Origin: Caulobacter sp. | GTDB lineage: Bacteria > Pseudomonadota > Alphaproteobacteria > Caulobacterales > Caulobacteraceae | Length of the DNA stretch: 64,000 nt | Direction: 5' to 3' | NCBI GenBank assembly: GCA_030683005.1 | Contig: JAUXMY010000032.1 | Coordinates: 1 to 64,000 of the forward strand | Shown: positions 54,496 through 64,000 of the stretch, piece after piece | How positions within the stretch are numbered: the stretch's first letter is position 1 | Layout of the letters: each line of letters begins with the position of its first letter | The notes under the pieces: generated by a model | The model's input: only the letters and a program-made list of their open reading frames with translations | The model's database searches: none | What the model was told of the DNA's origin: nothing | Translations under genes and position numbers: made by a program

Positions 54496-55259
54496 CAGAA
54501 TTGCCCTCCACGGCCCTCGCCGCCGCTGAACCGTGTCGCGCCGGCGACGGCCTCGCCGGAGGCGAGGGTCTCGAGGCCCAGGCCGATCTCCAGCGCCGCG
54601 GCGCCGTCCCAGTCGAGGCTCCACTGGTCGAGCGCCGAACGCCGGTCGTTGCGCAGACACATCTGCGGGAAGGCGGCGATCTGACGGGCCAGGGCGACGG
54701 CCGCTTCCAAAGCCTGACCCTCTTCCACGAGGCGGTTGGCCAGGCCCATGGCCAGGGCCTCCTCCGCGCCGACCGCCCGGCCGGTCAGGATCATGTCCAT
54801 GGCTCGCGAGCCGCCGATCAGGCGCGGCAGCCGCACGGTTCCGAGATCGATCAGCGGCACCCCGAACCGGCGGCAGAAGACTCCGAAGACCGCGCCCCTG
54901 GCGGCGACCCGCAGGTCGCACCAGATCGCCAGTTCCAGCCCGCCGGCCACGGCATGGCCCTCGACGGCGGCGATCACAGGCTTGGACAGGCGCAGGCGGG
55001 TTGGGCCCATGGGGCCGAAGTCACCGGTTCGCTCGACACGATTGCCGGTCCCGGTCGCAACGGCCTTGAGATCGGCTCCGGCGCAGAAGGTCCGGCCGGC
55101 TCCGGTCAGGACGGCGACGGCGACGGCCTCGTCGGCGTCGAAGGCCGTGAAGGCGTCGTACAGTTCGCGGGCCGTCGCCGCGTCGACGGCGTTGCGACGG
55201 TCGGGCCGATCGATGGCGATGACGGTGACCGGTCCGTCGCGGGTGATCGTGACGCTCAT
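54495..55259 (-). CDS. Enoyl-CoA hydratase/isomerase family protein
   Basis: DRPDRRNAVDAATARELYDAF, GAGRTFCAGADLKA, KPVIAAVEGHAVAGGLELAIWCDLRVAA. Confidence 0.96.
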   Translation of the reverse strand: MSVTITRDGPVTVIAIDRPDRRNAVDAATARELYDAFTAFDADEAVAVAVLTGAGRTFCAGADLKAVATGTGNRVERTGDFGPMGPTRLRLSKPVIAAVEGHAVAGGLELAIWCDLRVAARGAVFGVFCRRFGVPLIDLGTVRLPRLIGGSRAMDMILTGRAVGAEEALAMGLANRLVEEGQALEAAVALARQIAAFPQMCLRNDRRSALDQWSLDWDGAAALEIGLGLETLASGEAVAGATRFSGGEGRGGQF

Positions 55260-55412
55260 GGCGGAGCCTCCTCGATATGGTGACACAGCAGAAAGAGTGG
55301 GCGCCGTGCGGGTAAAGCAAGTCTTTTTTCGAAACCATCTTGCAGGCGTCCCATCAGTTTGCATCGTCCGATGCGCGCCAAGCAGATTCACCGACGTGTC
55401 GGAGGGGCATGA

Positions 55413-55895
55413 ATGTCCAGGCGGCCCCACGAACTCACTGCGCGGCTGCGCGCGTTGATGATCTCCTCGGCTTCGGGGATGACAGAGGCCGACGGGGCGC
55501 TGGTCGCCCCCCGGAACACCCCGGCCGGCAAGGGCGGTCCGATGTGGTTTGGCCGGATGCGCGAAGGCAAGGCCTGTGGCAGCTACCATCCGATGCCGGT
55601 CCACACGCACGCAGCGCTGGCGGCGAAGATCACGCCGGCGCTCAGGAAGCAGATGCAGGGCAAGAGCTGCTTCAACTTCGAGGTCGCCGACGAGGCCCTT
55701 TTTGACGAGCTGGCGGCGGGAGGCGGCGGCGCTCTACGCCGCACCCCTTTCGCCGGAGCGTCGTTGGGCCGGGAGCGCGGTCTTCAGAGGCAGGAAGCGG
55801 CTGTTGCGCAACAGGGCGGCGCTTACGATCGAGACCAGCAGCCCGACCGGGAAGATCTCGACGAAGGTCATCGGCAGACGCATCAACGGGTTTGA
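55413..55895 (+). CDS. Conserved-looking hypothetical protein, possibly frameshifted near C-terminus
   Basis: NTPAGKGGPMWFGRMREGKACGSYHPMPVHTHAALAAKITPALRKQMQGKSCFNFEVADEALFDELAA; C-terminal tail overlaps convergent gene. Confidence 0.55.
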   Translation: MSRRPHELTARLRALMISSASGMTEADGALVAPRNTPAGKGGPMWFGRMREGKACGSYHPMPVHTHAALAAKITPALRKQMQGKSCFNFEVADEALFDELAAGGGGALRRTPFAGASLGRERGLQRQEAAVAQQGGAYDRDQQPDREDLDEGHRQTHQRV

Positions 55896-56306
55896 GTACA
55901 TCACCTTCATGGCGTCCATCTCGGTTGTGATCTTCGCCATTTCGCCGGCCGAGGCGCCCCTGGCGCGGGCGGCTTCGATCACCGCGGCGGCGTAGTCGGT
56001 CATGAAGGCGTAGTCGGTCAGCGCCAGCGTGATCTCCCAGCCGAGGACGTAAACGACAGAGGCGAGGAGGCTGATGCCCAGGCCCGCCGCCAATGCGGGC
56101 AGGAAGCGGATCACCCCGCCGAGCGTCCGGTCGCGATGACGCTTCACGCCGATAAAGACCAGACTGAAGGCCAGCAGCATCACCGCATAGCCGGTGATCA
56201 TCGAGTGGCTGGCGTGGCCGAACTCGCCGAAGGTCATCATCAGCCCCATCGGCACGATGACGATCAGACCGGCCATGACGCCGAAGGTCAGGATGGTGCG
56301 AAACAT
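55734..56306 (-). CDS. DUF4199-like membrane protein
   Basis: MFRTILTFGVMAGLIVIVPMGLMMTFG...SLVFIGVKRHRDRTLGGVIRF...VYVLGWEITL. Confidence 0.85.
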   Translation of the reverse strand: MFRTILTFGVMAGLIVIVPMGLMMTFGEFGHASHSMITGYAVMLLAFSLVFIGVKRHRDRTLGGVIRFLPALAAGLGISLLASVVYVLGWEITLALTDYAFMTDYAAAVIEAARARGASAGEMAKITTEMDAMKVMYSNPLMRLPMTFVEIFPVGLLVSIVSAALLRNSRFLPLKTALPAQRRSGERGAA

Positions 56307-56408
56307 GGGGTGGTCCCTCTCACGTGGATCGAGGCTCCATGCAAGGTGGCGGCGACCCGTCGGGACAATCGCCCGAAAGGGTGACTTCGTACACTTCACC
56401 CGAAAAGA

Positions 56409-56822
56409 TCAGGGGATCAGGCGCAATGCGCGGGCTCGTGAGACGGCGTCGGTGCGCCGGACGGCCTGCAGCTTCTCATAGAGGCGCGCGATGTGGGTCT
56501 TCACCGTGTTCGGCGACAACCCCAGCTTGCCGGCAATCTCCTTGTTGGACTTTCCAGCCGCCAACAGGCCGAGCACTTCGCGCTCGCGGCGCGTCAGGCC
56601 CAACCGTTCGGCGGCCGTCTCATTGGCTTCAAAGCCCGCCTGCACCTTTGGACGCAACGCCCAGGCGCCGATCCACACCCCCAGGCCCAGAAAGCCGGCG
56701 GCGATCAGGCCAATCCAGAGTTCCATGGCGTGGGTGCGGGTCCAGAATTGATACTGCATCCACTGCAGCGCCACCGCGCCCAGCGCCAGAACCAGCCCGT
56801 AGATCACCACCGTCCGAACCAT
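56409..56822 (-). CDS. LuxR-family HTH regulator with N-terminal membrane segments
   Basis: [59 protein letters not shown]; two TM helices; adjacent to DUF4199. Confidence 0.9.
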   Translation of the reverse strand: MVRTVVIYGLVLALGAVALQWMQYQFWTRTHAMELWIGLIAAGFLGLGVWIGAWALRPKVQAGFEANETAAERLGLTRREREVLGLLAAGKSNKEIAGKLGLSPNTVKTHIARLYEKLQAVRRTDAVSRARALRLIP

Positions 56823-56861
56823 GGCTGAGAACCTAGAGCCCGCGGTTCCCGGGCGCCAGTC

Positions 56862-57770
56862 TCAGCTCCAGGGGCCCCGGCGGGCGGCGGTCCGGGTAAC
56901 CGCAGTGCCGGAGCGTCGCGCGCCGCCCGCCAACGCCATCAGGGCCTTGATCCGGTTACCGGTCGCCGGGTGGGTCGAGAAGAGATTGTCGGCGCCGCGC
57001 CCGCTCAGCGGGTTGATGATGAACATCTGGGCGCTGGCCGGATTGCGCTCGGCGGTCTCGTTCACCGTGCGGTGGCTGAAGGCCTCCATCTTGGCCAGGG
57101 CGTCGGCGAGGGCCTGCGGGTCGCCGCTGATCTCCGCCCCTTCGCGGTCGGCCTCGTACTCGCGGCCCCGGCTGATCGCCATCTGCACCAGGGCGGCGGC
57201 GATGGGCGCCAGGACGGCGATCAGGATGGTCCCGATCATCCCGGCCGGCCGGTCGCGGTCGCCGCCGAAGAAGAAGGCGATGTTGGCCAGGGCCGAGATC
57301 GCGCCGGCGATGGTCGCCGTGACGGTCATGGTCAGGGTGTCGCGGTTCTTCACGTGCGCCAGTTCATGGGCCATGACGCCGCGAATCTCGCGGCGGTCGA
57401 GCATCCGCAGCAGACCCACCGTGGCCGCCACGGCGGCGTTCTCCGGATTGCGGCCGGTGGCGAAGGCGTTCGGCTGATCCTGCTCCATGACATAGACCTT
57501 GGGGCGGGGCATGCCCGCGCCGTCGGCCAGGGCCAGGGTGTCGGCGACGTAGTTGCGGATCAGCGGATCGGGGTGGCTCTCGTCCACCTGGACCGCGCCG
57601 TACATGCGCAGCACGATCTTGTCGGAGTTCCAGTAGCTGAACAGGTTCATGGCGCCGCCGATCGCCAGGGCGATCAGCATGCCGCCGGTCCCGCCGATCA
57701 GGAAACCGGCCACGACAAAGATGGCCGTCATGGCGGCCATGAGCATGAAGGTGCGAAGCGAGTTGTTCAT
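56862..57770 (-). CDS. htpX: Zinc metalloprotease HtpX
   Basis: [67 protein letters not shown]. Confidence 0.97.
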   Translation of the reverse strand: MNNSLRTFMLMAAMTAIFVVAGFLIGGTGGMLIALAIGGAMNLFSYWNSDKIVLRMYGAVQVDESHPDPLIRNYVADTLALADGAGMPRPKVYVMEQDQPNAFATGRNPENAAVAATVGLLRMLDRREIRGVMAHELAHVKNRDTLTMTVTATIAGAISALANIAFFFGGDRDRPAGMIGTILIAVLAPIAAALVQMAISRGREYEADREGAEISGDPQALADALAKMEAFSHRTVNETAERNPASAQMFIINPLSGRGADNLFSTHPATGNRIKALMALAGGARRSGTAVTRTAARRGPWS

Positions 57771-57848
57771 AATCCCCTATGTGGCCCCGGTTTGCCGCGC
57801 TGCAAGCGGCCGTCTCGCCAGTTTCACGCAACGCCGCTATAAGCAGCC

Positions 57849-59300
57849 ATGACTCATGAGAAAGACGCAGCCGCCATCGTCGAGCGGCTTATCGAAGAAT
57901 ACGACCGTTCCGTCTCGGCCCTGCGGGCCGCCCTGAAGGCCTTCCTGGCCGACGGACTTCGTCCCGACCCCGCCGATCGCCTGAACGGGACCTACGCCTA
58001 CCCGGAGCTTCGGCTGCACTGGAGCGGCGAGAGCGGCTATCCGCGCATCAGCCGGGCCTATGCCCGGATCGGCCTTCCGGGCCATTACGCCACGACGGTC
58101 ACACGCCCGGCCATGTTCAAGGACTATCTGGTCGAGCAGCTGGCGCTGATGATGCAGGACTTCGGCGTCACGCTCGATGTCGGCCGGTCGATGCAGGAGA
58201 TTCCGTTCCCCTACGTGCTGGATGGCGGCGACCTTGCCCTGGCCGATGTCAGCGCCGGCGAGATCGCCCGCTGGTTCCCGACCACCGAGCTCGCCCACAT
58301 CGGCGACGAACTGGCCGATGGCGTGTGGAGCGAGGCGCTGGAGGACACCCGGCCTCTGGCTCTGTTCGACGGCCTGCGCACCGACTTCTCGTTGGCCCGG
58401 CTGAAGCACTACACCGGCGCTCCGGCCGAGCATGTGCAACAGTTCATCCTGTTCACCAACTACCACCGCTATGTCGACGAGTTCGTGCGCTGGGGCTGCG
58501 AGCAGCTGGGCAAGGAGGGTTCGCCCTACACGGCCCTGTCGGCGCCAGGGAACATCGTCGTCACCGCCGACACGCCTGAGCCGGAAATGGTCATCGCCAA
58601 CGGCCCCTGGCGTCGCCACCAGATGCCCGCCTACCACCTTGTGGCGCCGGGCGGCCGGGGCATCACCCTGGTCAACATCGGCGTCGGCCCCTCCAATGCC
58701 AAGACCATCACCGACCACCTGGCGGTGCTGCGGCCGCAGGCCTGGATCATGATCGGCCACTGCGGCGGCCTGCGCGGCAGCCAGACCATCGGCGACTACG
58801 TCCTGGCGCACGCCTATCTGCGCGACGACCATGTGCTGGACGATGTGCTGCCGCCCGATATCCCGATCCCGTCGATCGCCGAGATGCAGCGCGCCCTCTA
58901 CGACGCGGCCAAGCTGGTCAGCGGCGAGAGCGGCGAGAGTCTGAAGCGTCGCCTGCGCACGGGCACGGTGGTGACCACCGACGACCGGAACTGGGAGCTG
59001 CGCTACACCTCGAGCGCCATCCGCTTCAACCAGAGCCGGGCGGTGGCCATCGACATGGAAAGCGCCACCATCGCCGCCCAGGGCTATCGCTTCCGGGTGC
59101 CGTACGGGACCCTGCTCTGCGTGTCGGACAAGCCGCTGCACGGCGAGATCAAGCTGCCCGGTCAGGCCAACGCCTTCTATGAGCGCGCCATCAACCAACA
59201 CCTTCAGATCGGTATCGCGACGGTGGATCTGCTGCGGGCGGAAGGTCCAAATCTGCACTCCCGTAAGTTGCGAGCATTCGATGAGCCGCCGTTCCGGTAG
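57849..59300 (+). CDS. amn: AMP nucleosidase
   Basis: GTYAYPELRLHWSGES, QMPAYHLVAPGGRGITLVNIGVGPSNAKTITDHLAVLRPQAWIMIGHCGGLRGSQ, AVAIDMESATIAAQGYRFRVPYGTLLCVSDKPLHGEIKLPG. Confidence 0.96.
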   Translation: MTHEKDAAAIVERLIEEYDRSVSALRAALKAFLADGLRPDPADRLNGTYAYPELRLHWSGESGYPRISRAYARIGLPGHYATTVTRPAMFKDYLVEQLALMMQDFGVTLDVGRSMQEIPFPYVLDGGDLALADVSAGEIARWFPTTELAHIGDELADGVWSEALEDTRPLALFDGLRTDFSLARLKHYTGAPAEHVQQFILFTNYHRYVDEFVRWGCEQLGKEGSPYTALSAPGNIVVTADTPEPEMVIANGPWRRHQMPAYHLVAPGGRGITLVNIGVGPSNAKTITDHLAVLRPQAWIMIGHCGGLRGSQTIGDYVLAHAYLRDDHVLDDVLPPDIPIPSIAEMQRALYDAAKLVSGESGESLKRRLRTGTVVTTDDRNWELRYTSSAIRFNQSRAVAIDMESATIAAQGYRFRVPYGTLLCVSDKPLHGEIKLPGQANAFYERAINQHLQIGIATVDLLRAEGPNLHSRKLRAFDEPPFR

Positions 59301-59338
59301 AGCTGGACGGGGGGGCATTTTGGGCATACTCTGCCGCT

Positions 59339-59557
59339 ATGACCAAGGCGCCGAAGCCGACGATGTACGAGGAATGGGTCGCTCAACGCCTTCCCGGGGT
59401 TGAGGATCGCCCGGTCGTCTGGCGTGGCCCGGACGACGAGGCCGAAACCCTCGCCGCTCTGGAAGAGTATCGGCGCACCGGCATTTCCCATGACGCCGAA
59501 GAGGTCTTCCGGGAGTTTCGTGAGAACGTCCGAAAGCGGTCGGCTCGCAAGCGTTGA
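59339..59557 (+). CDS. Putative antitoxin partner (atypical)
   Basis: 72 aa MTKAPKPTMYEEWVAQRLPGVEDRP...EEYRRTGISHDAEEVFREFRENVRKRSARKR; overlaps ParE start. Confidence 0.6.
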   Translation: MTKAPKPTMYEEWVAQRLPGVEDRPVVWRGPDDEAETLAALEEYRRTGISHDAEEVFREFRENVRKRSARKR

Positions 59558-59844
59558 CGCGGCGCCTTCGCATTTCGAACTCGGCGAAGCGCGATCTCTC
59601 GCGATTGGAAGATTTTCTGGCGGAGAAGGCTCCAGCCGCAGCCAACAGAGCGGCGAAGCTGATCACCGAGGCGATGTTGTCCCTTCGCGAATTCCCCGAG
59701 CGTGGGTATGCCTGTCCGCTGCCGGGCGTGAGGGAATGGCCGGTACGGTTCGGGCGTAGCGGCTACATCGTTCGCTATCTCGTCCAGCCAGACACGGTCA
59801 CCATCCTGCGCATCTTCCACGGCCTGGAAGACCGCCAGACTTGA
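59554..59844 (+). CDS. RelE/ParE superfamily toxin
   Basis: LRISNSAKRDLSRLEDFLAEKAPAAANRAAKLITEAMLSLREFPERGYACP...VRFGRSGYIVRYLVQPDTVTILRIFHGLEDR; TTG start. Confidence 0.9.
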   Translation: MTRRLRISNSAKRDLSRLEDFLAEKAPAAANRAAKLITEAMLSLREFPERGYACPLPGVREWPVRFGRSGYIVRYLVQPDTVTILRIFHGLEDRQT

Positions 59845-59915
59845 TCCCTTCATAAAGTGGACTTGGCGAACCCCATCCGCTATCGCCTCGTCGCGCGCGC
59901 GACGGAGTTCCAGCC

Positions 59916-60830
59916 TTGACCGACAAGACCGAGGAAGCCGGCTGGGCCACCGCGAGGACGCTCGCGGAGGCGCTGCCCTACATCCAGATCTATGACCGCG
60001 AAACCGTGGTCATCAAGTACGGCGGCCACGCCATGGGCGAGGACGAGGTGGCCAAGCTGTTCGCCGCCGACGCCGTGTTGCTCAAGCTGATGGGCCTGCA
60101 TCCGGTCGTGGTCCACGGCGGCGGTCCGCAGATCTCGGCCATGCTCGACCGGGCCGGCGTCAAGTCGACCTTTATCGACGGCCTGCGCGTCACGGACGAG
60201 GCGACCATGGAGGTCGCCGAAATGGTGCTGTCGGGCGCCATCAACAAGGAAATCGCCAACTGGATCACGCTGGCCGGCCGTGAGGCGGACGTGCGGGGCG
60301 TCGGCCTGTCCGGCAAGGACGCCCGGCTGATCACCGTCACCAAGGCGCGGCGGACCAAGAAGGATCCGGGCAGCAACATCGAGCAGGTTGTCGACCTGGG
60401 CTATGTCGGCGAGCCGCAGAAGATTGACCCGGCCCTGATCAAGGCGCTCATCCACGCCGAGCAGGACTACATCCCGGTCATCGCGCCGATCGGCGTCTCC
60501 GAGTCGGGCCAGACCTACAACATCAACGCCGACACCGTGGCCGGCGCGCTCGCCGGCGCGCTGAAGGCCAAGCGCATGCTGCTGCTGACCGACGTGGCGG
60601 GGGTCAAGGGCGCCGACGGCGAGCTGATCCGCCAGATGACCGTGGCCCAGGCCTTCGACCTGATCCGCACCGGCGTCGCCAACGGCGGCATGATCCCCAA
60701 GCTGGAGACCGCCATCGCCGCCATCGACGCCGGGGTCGAGGCGGTGGTCATCCTCGACGGCCGCCGACCGCACGCCATGCTGGTCGAGCTGTTCAGCGAG
60801 CACGGCGCCGGGACGCTGATCCGCGCGTGA
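59916..60830 (+). CDS. argB: Acetylglutamate kinase
   Basis: [74 protein letters not shown] start. Confidence 0.97.
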   Translation: MTDKTEEAGWATARTLAEALPYIQIYDRETVVIKYGGHAMGEDEVAKLFAADAVLLKLMGLHPVVVHGGGPQISAMLDRAGVKSTFIDGLRVTDEATMEVAEMVLSGAINKEIANWITLAGREADVRGVGLSGKDARLITVTKARRTKKDPGSNIEQVVDLGYVGEPQKIDPALIKALIHAEQDYIPVIAPIGVSESGQTYNINADTVAGALAGALKAKRMLLLTDVAGVKGADGELIRQMTVAQAFDLIRTGVANGGMIPKLETAIAAIDAGVEAVVILDGRRPHAMLVELFSEHGAGTLIRA

Positions 60831-61489
60831 CCGACCTGGTTCACATCGACACCTGGCTCTTCGACCTGGACAACACCCTGTACCCGGTCGAGACCGAGTT
60901 CATGACCCTCATCGAGGGTCGGATGACCGACTTCATGGAGAAGGTGACGGGCCTGCCGCGCGACGAGGCGCGGGCGATCCAGAAGAAATACTACCACGCC
61001 CACGGCACCACCCTGGCCGGGCTGATCGCGCACCACGACATCGACCCGGAAGATTTCCTGACCGAGGTGCATGACGTCTCGCTCGACCGCCTGACGCCGG
61101 ACGTGAGGATGGCGGAGGCGCTGATGCGCCTTCCGGGCCGGCGGCTGGTGTTCACGAATGGCTCGGCCGCACACGCCGAGCGGGTTCTGGAGCGGTTGCA
61201 GATCGCCCATGCCTTCGAGGACATCTTCCACATCTCGGCCGCCGACTACATCCCCAAGCCCTCGCCGCTGACCTTCGAGAAGATGATGGCCCGTCATGGC
61301 GTCAGCGCAGTGGGCTCGGCCTTCTTCGAGGACAGCGAAGTCAACCTCGCCCCCGCCGCGCAGCTGGGCATGACTATCGTCCTGGTCGGCCCGCACGCCG
61401 TGGCCTCGACCGCCGACTTCGTCCAACACCGCACCAACGACCTCGTCGCCTTTCTGTCCGGCGCGAGAGTCCAGGAAATCGCCGCATGA
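60827..61489 (+). CDS. HAD family pyrimidine 5'-nucleotidase
   Basis: [60 protein letters not shown] start overlaps argB stop. Confidence 0.94.
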   Translation: MTDLVHIDTWLFDLDNTLYPVETEFMTLIEGRMTDFMEKVTGLPRDEARAIQKKYYHAHGTTLAGLIAHHDIDPEDFLTEVHDVSLDRLTPDVRMAEALMRLPGRRLVFTNGSAAHAERVLERLQIAHAFEDIFHISAADYIPKPSPLTFEKMMARHGVSAVGSAFFEDSEVNLAPAAQLGMTIVLVGPHAVASTADFVQHRTNDLVAFLSGARVQEIAA

Positions 61490-62334
61490 GCACCGTCAGC
61501 CTGTCCGACCTCGAACTCGAAATCGAAGCCGCCTGGGAGGCGCGCGACGCCGTCTCGCCCGCGACGCAGGGCCCGGTCCGTACGGCCATCGAGGAGACGC
61601 TGGCGCTGCTCGACAGCGGCAAGGTCCGCGTGGCCGAGAAGATCGACGGCGAGTGGATCGTCCGCCAGTGGGCCAAGAAGGCGGTCCTGCTGTCCTTCCG
61701 CCTCAACCCCAACGCCATCATGCGCGCCGGGACCTTGGGCGGCGCGGTCGGCCCCTGGTGGGACAAGGTGGCCAACAAGTTCGACGGCTGGGAAGCGCCG
61801 CAGTTCGAGGAGGCCGGCTTCCGCGCCGTCCCCGGCGCCATCGTCCGCCGCGGCGCCTATGTGGCGAAGAACGTCATCCTGATGCCATCGTTCGTGAACA
61901 TCGGCGGCTACGTCGACGAGGGCACGATGGTCGACACCTGGGTGACGGTCGGCAGCTGCGCCCAGATCGGCAAGCGGGTCCACCTCTCCGGCGGCGTCGG
62001 CATCGGCGGCGTGCTTGAGCCCCTGCAGGCCAACCCGACCATCATCGAGGACGACTGCTTCATCGGCGCCCGTTCCGAGGTGGTCGAAGGCGTCATCGTC
62101 GGTCAGGGCGCGGTGCTGTCGATGGGCGTCTACCTGTCGGCCACGACCAAGATCGTCGACCGCAAGACCGGCCAGGTCCACATCGGCAAGGTGCCGCCCT
62201 ACAGCGTCGTGGTGCCCGGCAGCCTGCCGGACCCGCATGGCGTCGGGCCGAGCCTCTACTGCGCCGTCATCGTCAAGACGGTGGACGCCCAGACCCGCTC
62301 GAAGACCTCGATCAACGACCTGCTGCGCGACTGA
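61486..62334 (+). CDS. dapD: 2,3,4,5-tetrahydropyridine-2,6-dicarboxylate N-succinyltransferase
   Basis: [107 protein letters not shown]. Confidence 0.98.
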   Translation: MSTVSLSDLELEIEAAWEARDAVSPATQGPVRTAIEETLALLDSGKVRVAEKIDGEWIVRQWAKKAVLLSFRLNPNAIMRAGTLGGAVGPWWDKVANKFDGWEAPQFEEAGFRAVPGAIVRRGAYVAKNVILMPSFVNIGGYVDEGTMVDTWVTVGSCAQIGKRVHLSGGVGIGGVLEPLQANPTIIEDDCFIGARSEVVEGVIVGQGAVLSMGVYLSATTKIVDRKTGQVHIGKVPPYSVVVPGSLPDPHGVGPSLYCAVIVKTVDAQTRSKTSINDLLRD

Positions 62335-62488
62335 CCGGGGGGGGCGGGCCGTCCGGAAGGCCGTCCACAAAGCTCGTCCACAGGAAAAGCCGGCGAGGGG
62401 CGCCTTCGCCCTTGCGACCTGGCCGCGCATTCTGATCTGGTCATTCTTGGCGGAGGGCAGTCACGACCAAGTGTGGACTGGTGAAGAT

Positions 62489-63058
62489 ATGTACGGTGAG
62501 AACAACGATGCCATCGATTACAGACGCCCCCAGTCCAGAGAACTAAAGTTTACGGGCATTAATCTTAACCGGTTTAACGGGCCGACGCCGGGTGTTGAGG
62601 CCCTCAGCGTGGAGTCCCGCGTCGCGGCGCCGACACCGGCGGCGCAATGGGTCGACGACTATCTGACCCAGGATGTGTCCCGGTTCTTCTACAAGTGGGG
62701 CGGTTCGCTCTCATCGGTGTTGATCAGGTTGCGAGGTCGCTACGACGGGGACCTCGACCAGTTTCTGTTGCACCTGGTGTTCATGCTCACGGAGCTGGCC
62801 TCGGCCAACCATGCCGCGGAGGCGAAGGCCAAGGGCGCCCGGACAGTCATCGTCCGGCGGCGCGGCATCAACATCCTCAGCCTGACGGACATCACGCGGG
62901 TGCCGCGCGAGACCGTGCGCCGAAAGCTCGCCGCGCTGACCGCGCGGGGCCTGGTCGAGCGGGGCGAGGATGGCCTCTACTACGCGGGTCCAGCCACCGA
63001 CATCGACCAGTTCTTCTACGCGCTCAGCCCGCTGTTCTGGGAGGGCGTGAAGCCCTGA
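62489..63058 (+). CDS. Uncharacterised protein with C-terminal winged helix
   Basis: INILSLTDITRVPRETVRRKLAALTARGLVERGEDGLYYAGP wHTH pattern; start codon uncertain. Confidence 0.7.
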   Translation: MYGENNDAIDYRRPQSRELKFTGINLNRFNGPTPGVEALSVESRVAAPTPAAQWVDDYLTQDVSRFFYKWGGSLSSVLIRLRGRYDGDLDQFLLHLVFMLTELASANHAAEAKAKGARTVIVRRRGINILSLTDITRVPRETVRRKLAALTARGLVERGEDGLYYAGPATDIDQFFYALSPLFWEGVKP

Positions 63059-63063
63059 GGTCG

Positions 63064-63666
63064 TCAGACCTCCGCCTCGACGCCATCCATCCAGGTCCAG
63101 AGTTCGCGCAGCCCCATGGCCTTCAGCGCCGCGTCCGGCGACCGGACCGGCGGCAAGCCGATCAGTTGGCGAGCGTCATTCAGATCTCCCACGTCGCCGG
63201 GGCGAACCCGGATGCCCACCCGCCGGGCGGCGCGCTCGAACCGGGCCCGCGCGCAATCCAGACCGGCGATGGCCCCACGGGTCGCCGCCGGCAGAAAGCT
63301 GCCGTGAAGCGTCCGTCCGAACGCGATGATGGAGGCGTTGCCGCATGGCTCCAGCGCTGTGTCGAGCTGATCCCAGGTGATGGCCGGTATCGGCGGCGGC
63401 GCGTCTCCGACCGCCGGGACAATGGCGTCGCGGACAGGGCTTCGCCCGCAGACGAAAACGCTGACGGCGGCCTCGCCATCGTCGTCGACCAGGGCGAACT
63501 GGAAGAGATGGGCGAAGCCGTCAGCCGACACGGAACGGACATGGAGGAAGAAGCGATCCGGACGCTTTTCCGCGGGACGGCGGCCGAAGGGCGGCGCTTG
63601 CGGTCGCCGGATCTGAAACAGGCCGAAGCGCCGCGAGGAGGGGCTGTGGGGGTCGAGCAGTTGCAT
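63064..63666 (-). CDS. Hypothetical protein, possible exonuclease-like (DnaQ) fold
   Basis: MQLLDPHSPSSRRFGLFQIRR...SFLPAATRGAIAGLDCARARFERAARRVGIRVRPGDVGDLNDARQLIGLP; SD-proximal ATG. Confidence 0.6.
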   Translation of the reverse strand: MQLLDPHSPSSRRFGLFQIRRPQAPPFGRRPAEKRPDRFFLHVRSVSADGFAHLFQFALVDDDGEAAVSVFVCGRSPVRDAIVPAVGDAPPPIPAITWDQLDTALEPCGNASIIAFGRTLHGSFLPAATRGAIAGLDCARARFERAARRVGIRVRPGDVGDLNDARQLIGLPPVRSPDAALKAMGLRELWTWMDGVEAEV

Positions 63667-63843
63667 GGCGGTCTCCCGTTGTGACGGGTCATCTGGCGAC
63701 CGCGGGCGCCGTCGCTCAATGCGGGAGGTCCCCATTTTGGGCCGCCTGAATCGGGCGCCAGAGGGGTTGAATCCTCTTCGTCGGCTCGGGAGCGGAGGCT
63801 TGGTGTTTGCGCCGCCGCCGCCGTGCCTCTAAACGAATCGACG

Positions 63844-64000
63844 ATGCCCGCCCTCGACGTTCTCGACCTCGCCCGCGACCTGATCCGCCGCCCGTCCGTC
63901 ACCCCGGCGGACGAGGGCGCCATGGACGTTCTCCACCACGCGCTTGAAGGTCTCGGCTTCACCTGCCGCCGGATGAAGTTCGGCGAGATCGAGAACCTCT
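63844..64000 (+). CDS. dapE: Succinyl-diaminopimelate desuccinylase, N-terminus (partial at right edge)
   Basis: MPALDVLDLARDLIRRPSVTPADEGAMDVLHHALEGLGFTCRRMKFGEIENL. Confidence 0.9.
   Translation, partial: MPALDVLDLARDLIRRPSVTPADEGAMDVLHHALEGLGFTCRRMKFGEIENL

Noticed and set aside
62367-62392. Two TCCACA motifs (gtccacaaagctcgtccacagg) as possible DnaA boxes after dapD
   Set aside because: Lack the 5' TTA/TGA of DnaA boxes, only two copies, and no replication gene context.

Overview
This 64 kb, high-GC window has the gene content and order of an alphaproteobacterial chromosome (Caulobacterales/Phenylobacterium-like; inferred from gene content only). It is densely packed, and most genes are housekeeping: trmD-rplS, leuC/leuD/leuB, ahcY, pdxY, asd, bioB, the HPr/EIIA/HprK/ChvG/ChvI signalling cluster, pseB/pseC, htpX, amn, argB, dapD and the start of dapE. 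One tRNA-Ser(CGA) is present. The left edge holds the 3' end of an IS110-family transposase, immediately upstream of trmD. There are three type II toxin-antitoxin modules: HicB-like/PIN, YefM/YoeB and an atypical antitoxin with ParE. I see no CRISPR array, prophage, secretion system or biosynthetic cluster. I cannot claim a clear new system. The best second-look items are: a leucine operon interleaved with a two-domain VOC protein and an ABM monooxygenase through overlapping start/stop codons; a YefM/YoeB operator with two TGTAC(A/G) motifs 12 bp apart; a SahR-like palindrome at ahcY that overlaps the upstream stop codon; the IS110 end abutting trmD; a TetR-like remnant; several uncharacterised conserved-looking ORFs, including a 34-aa membrane micro-ORF absent from the ORF track; and intergenic palindromic repeats.
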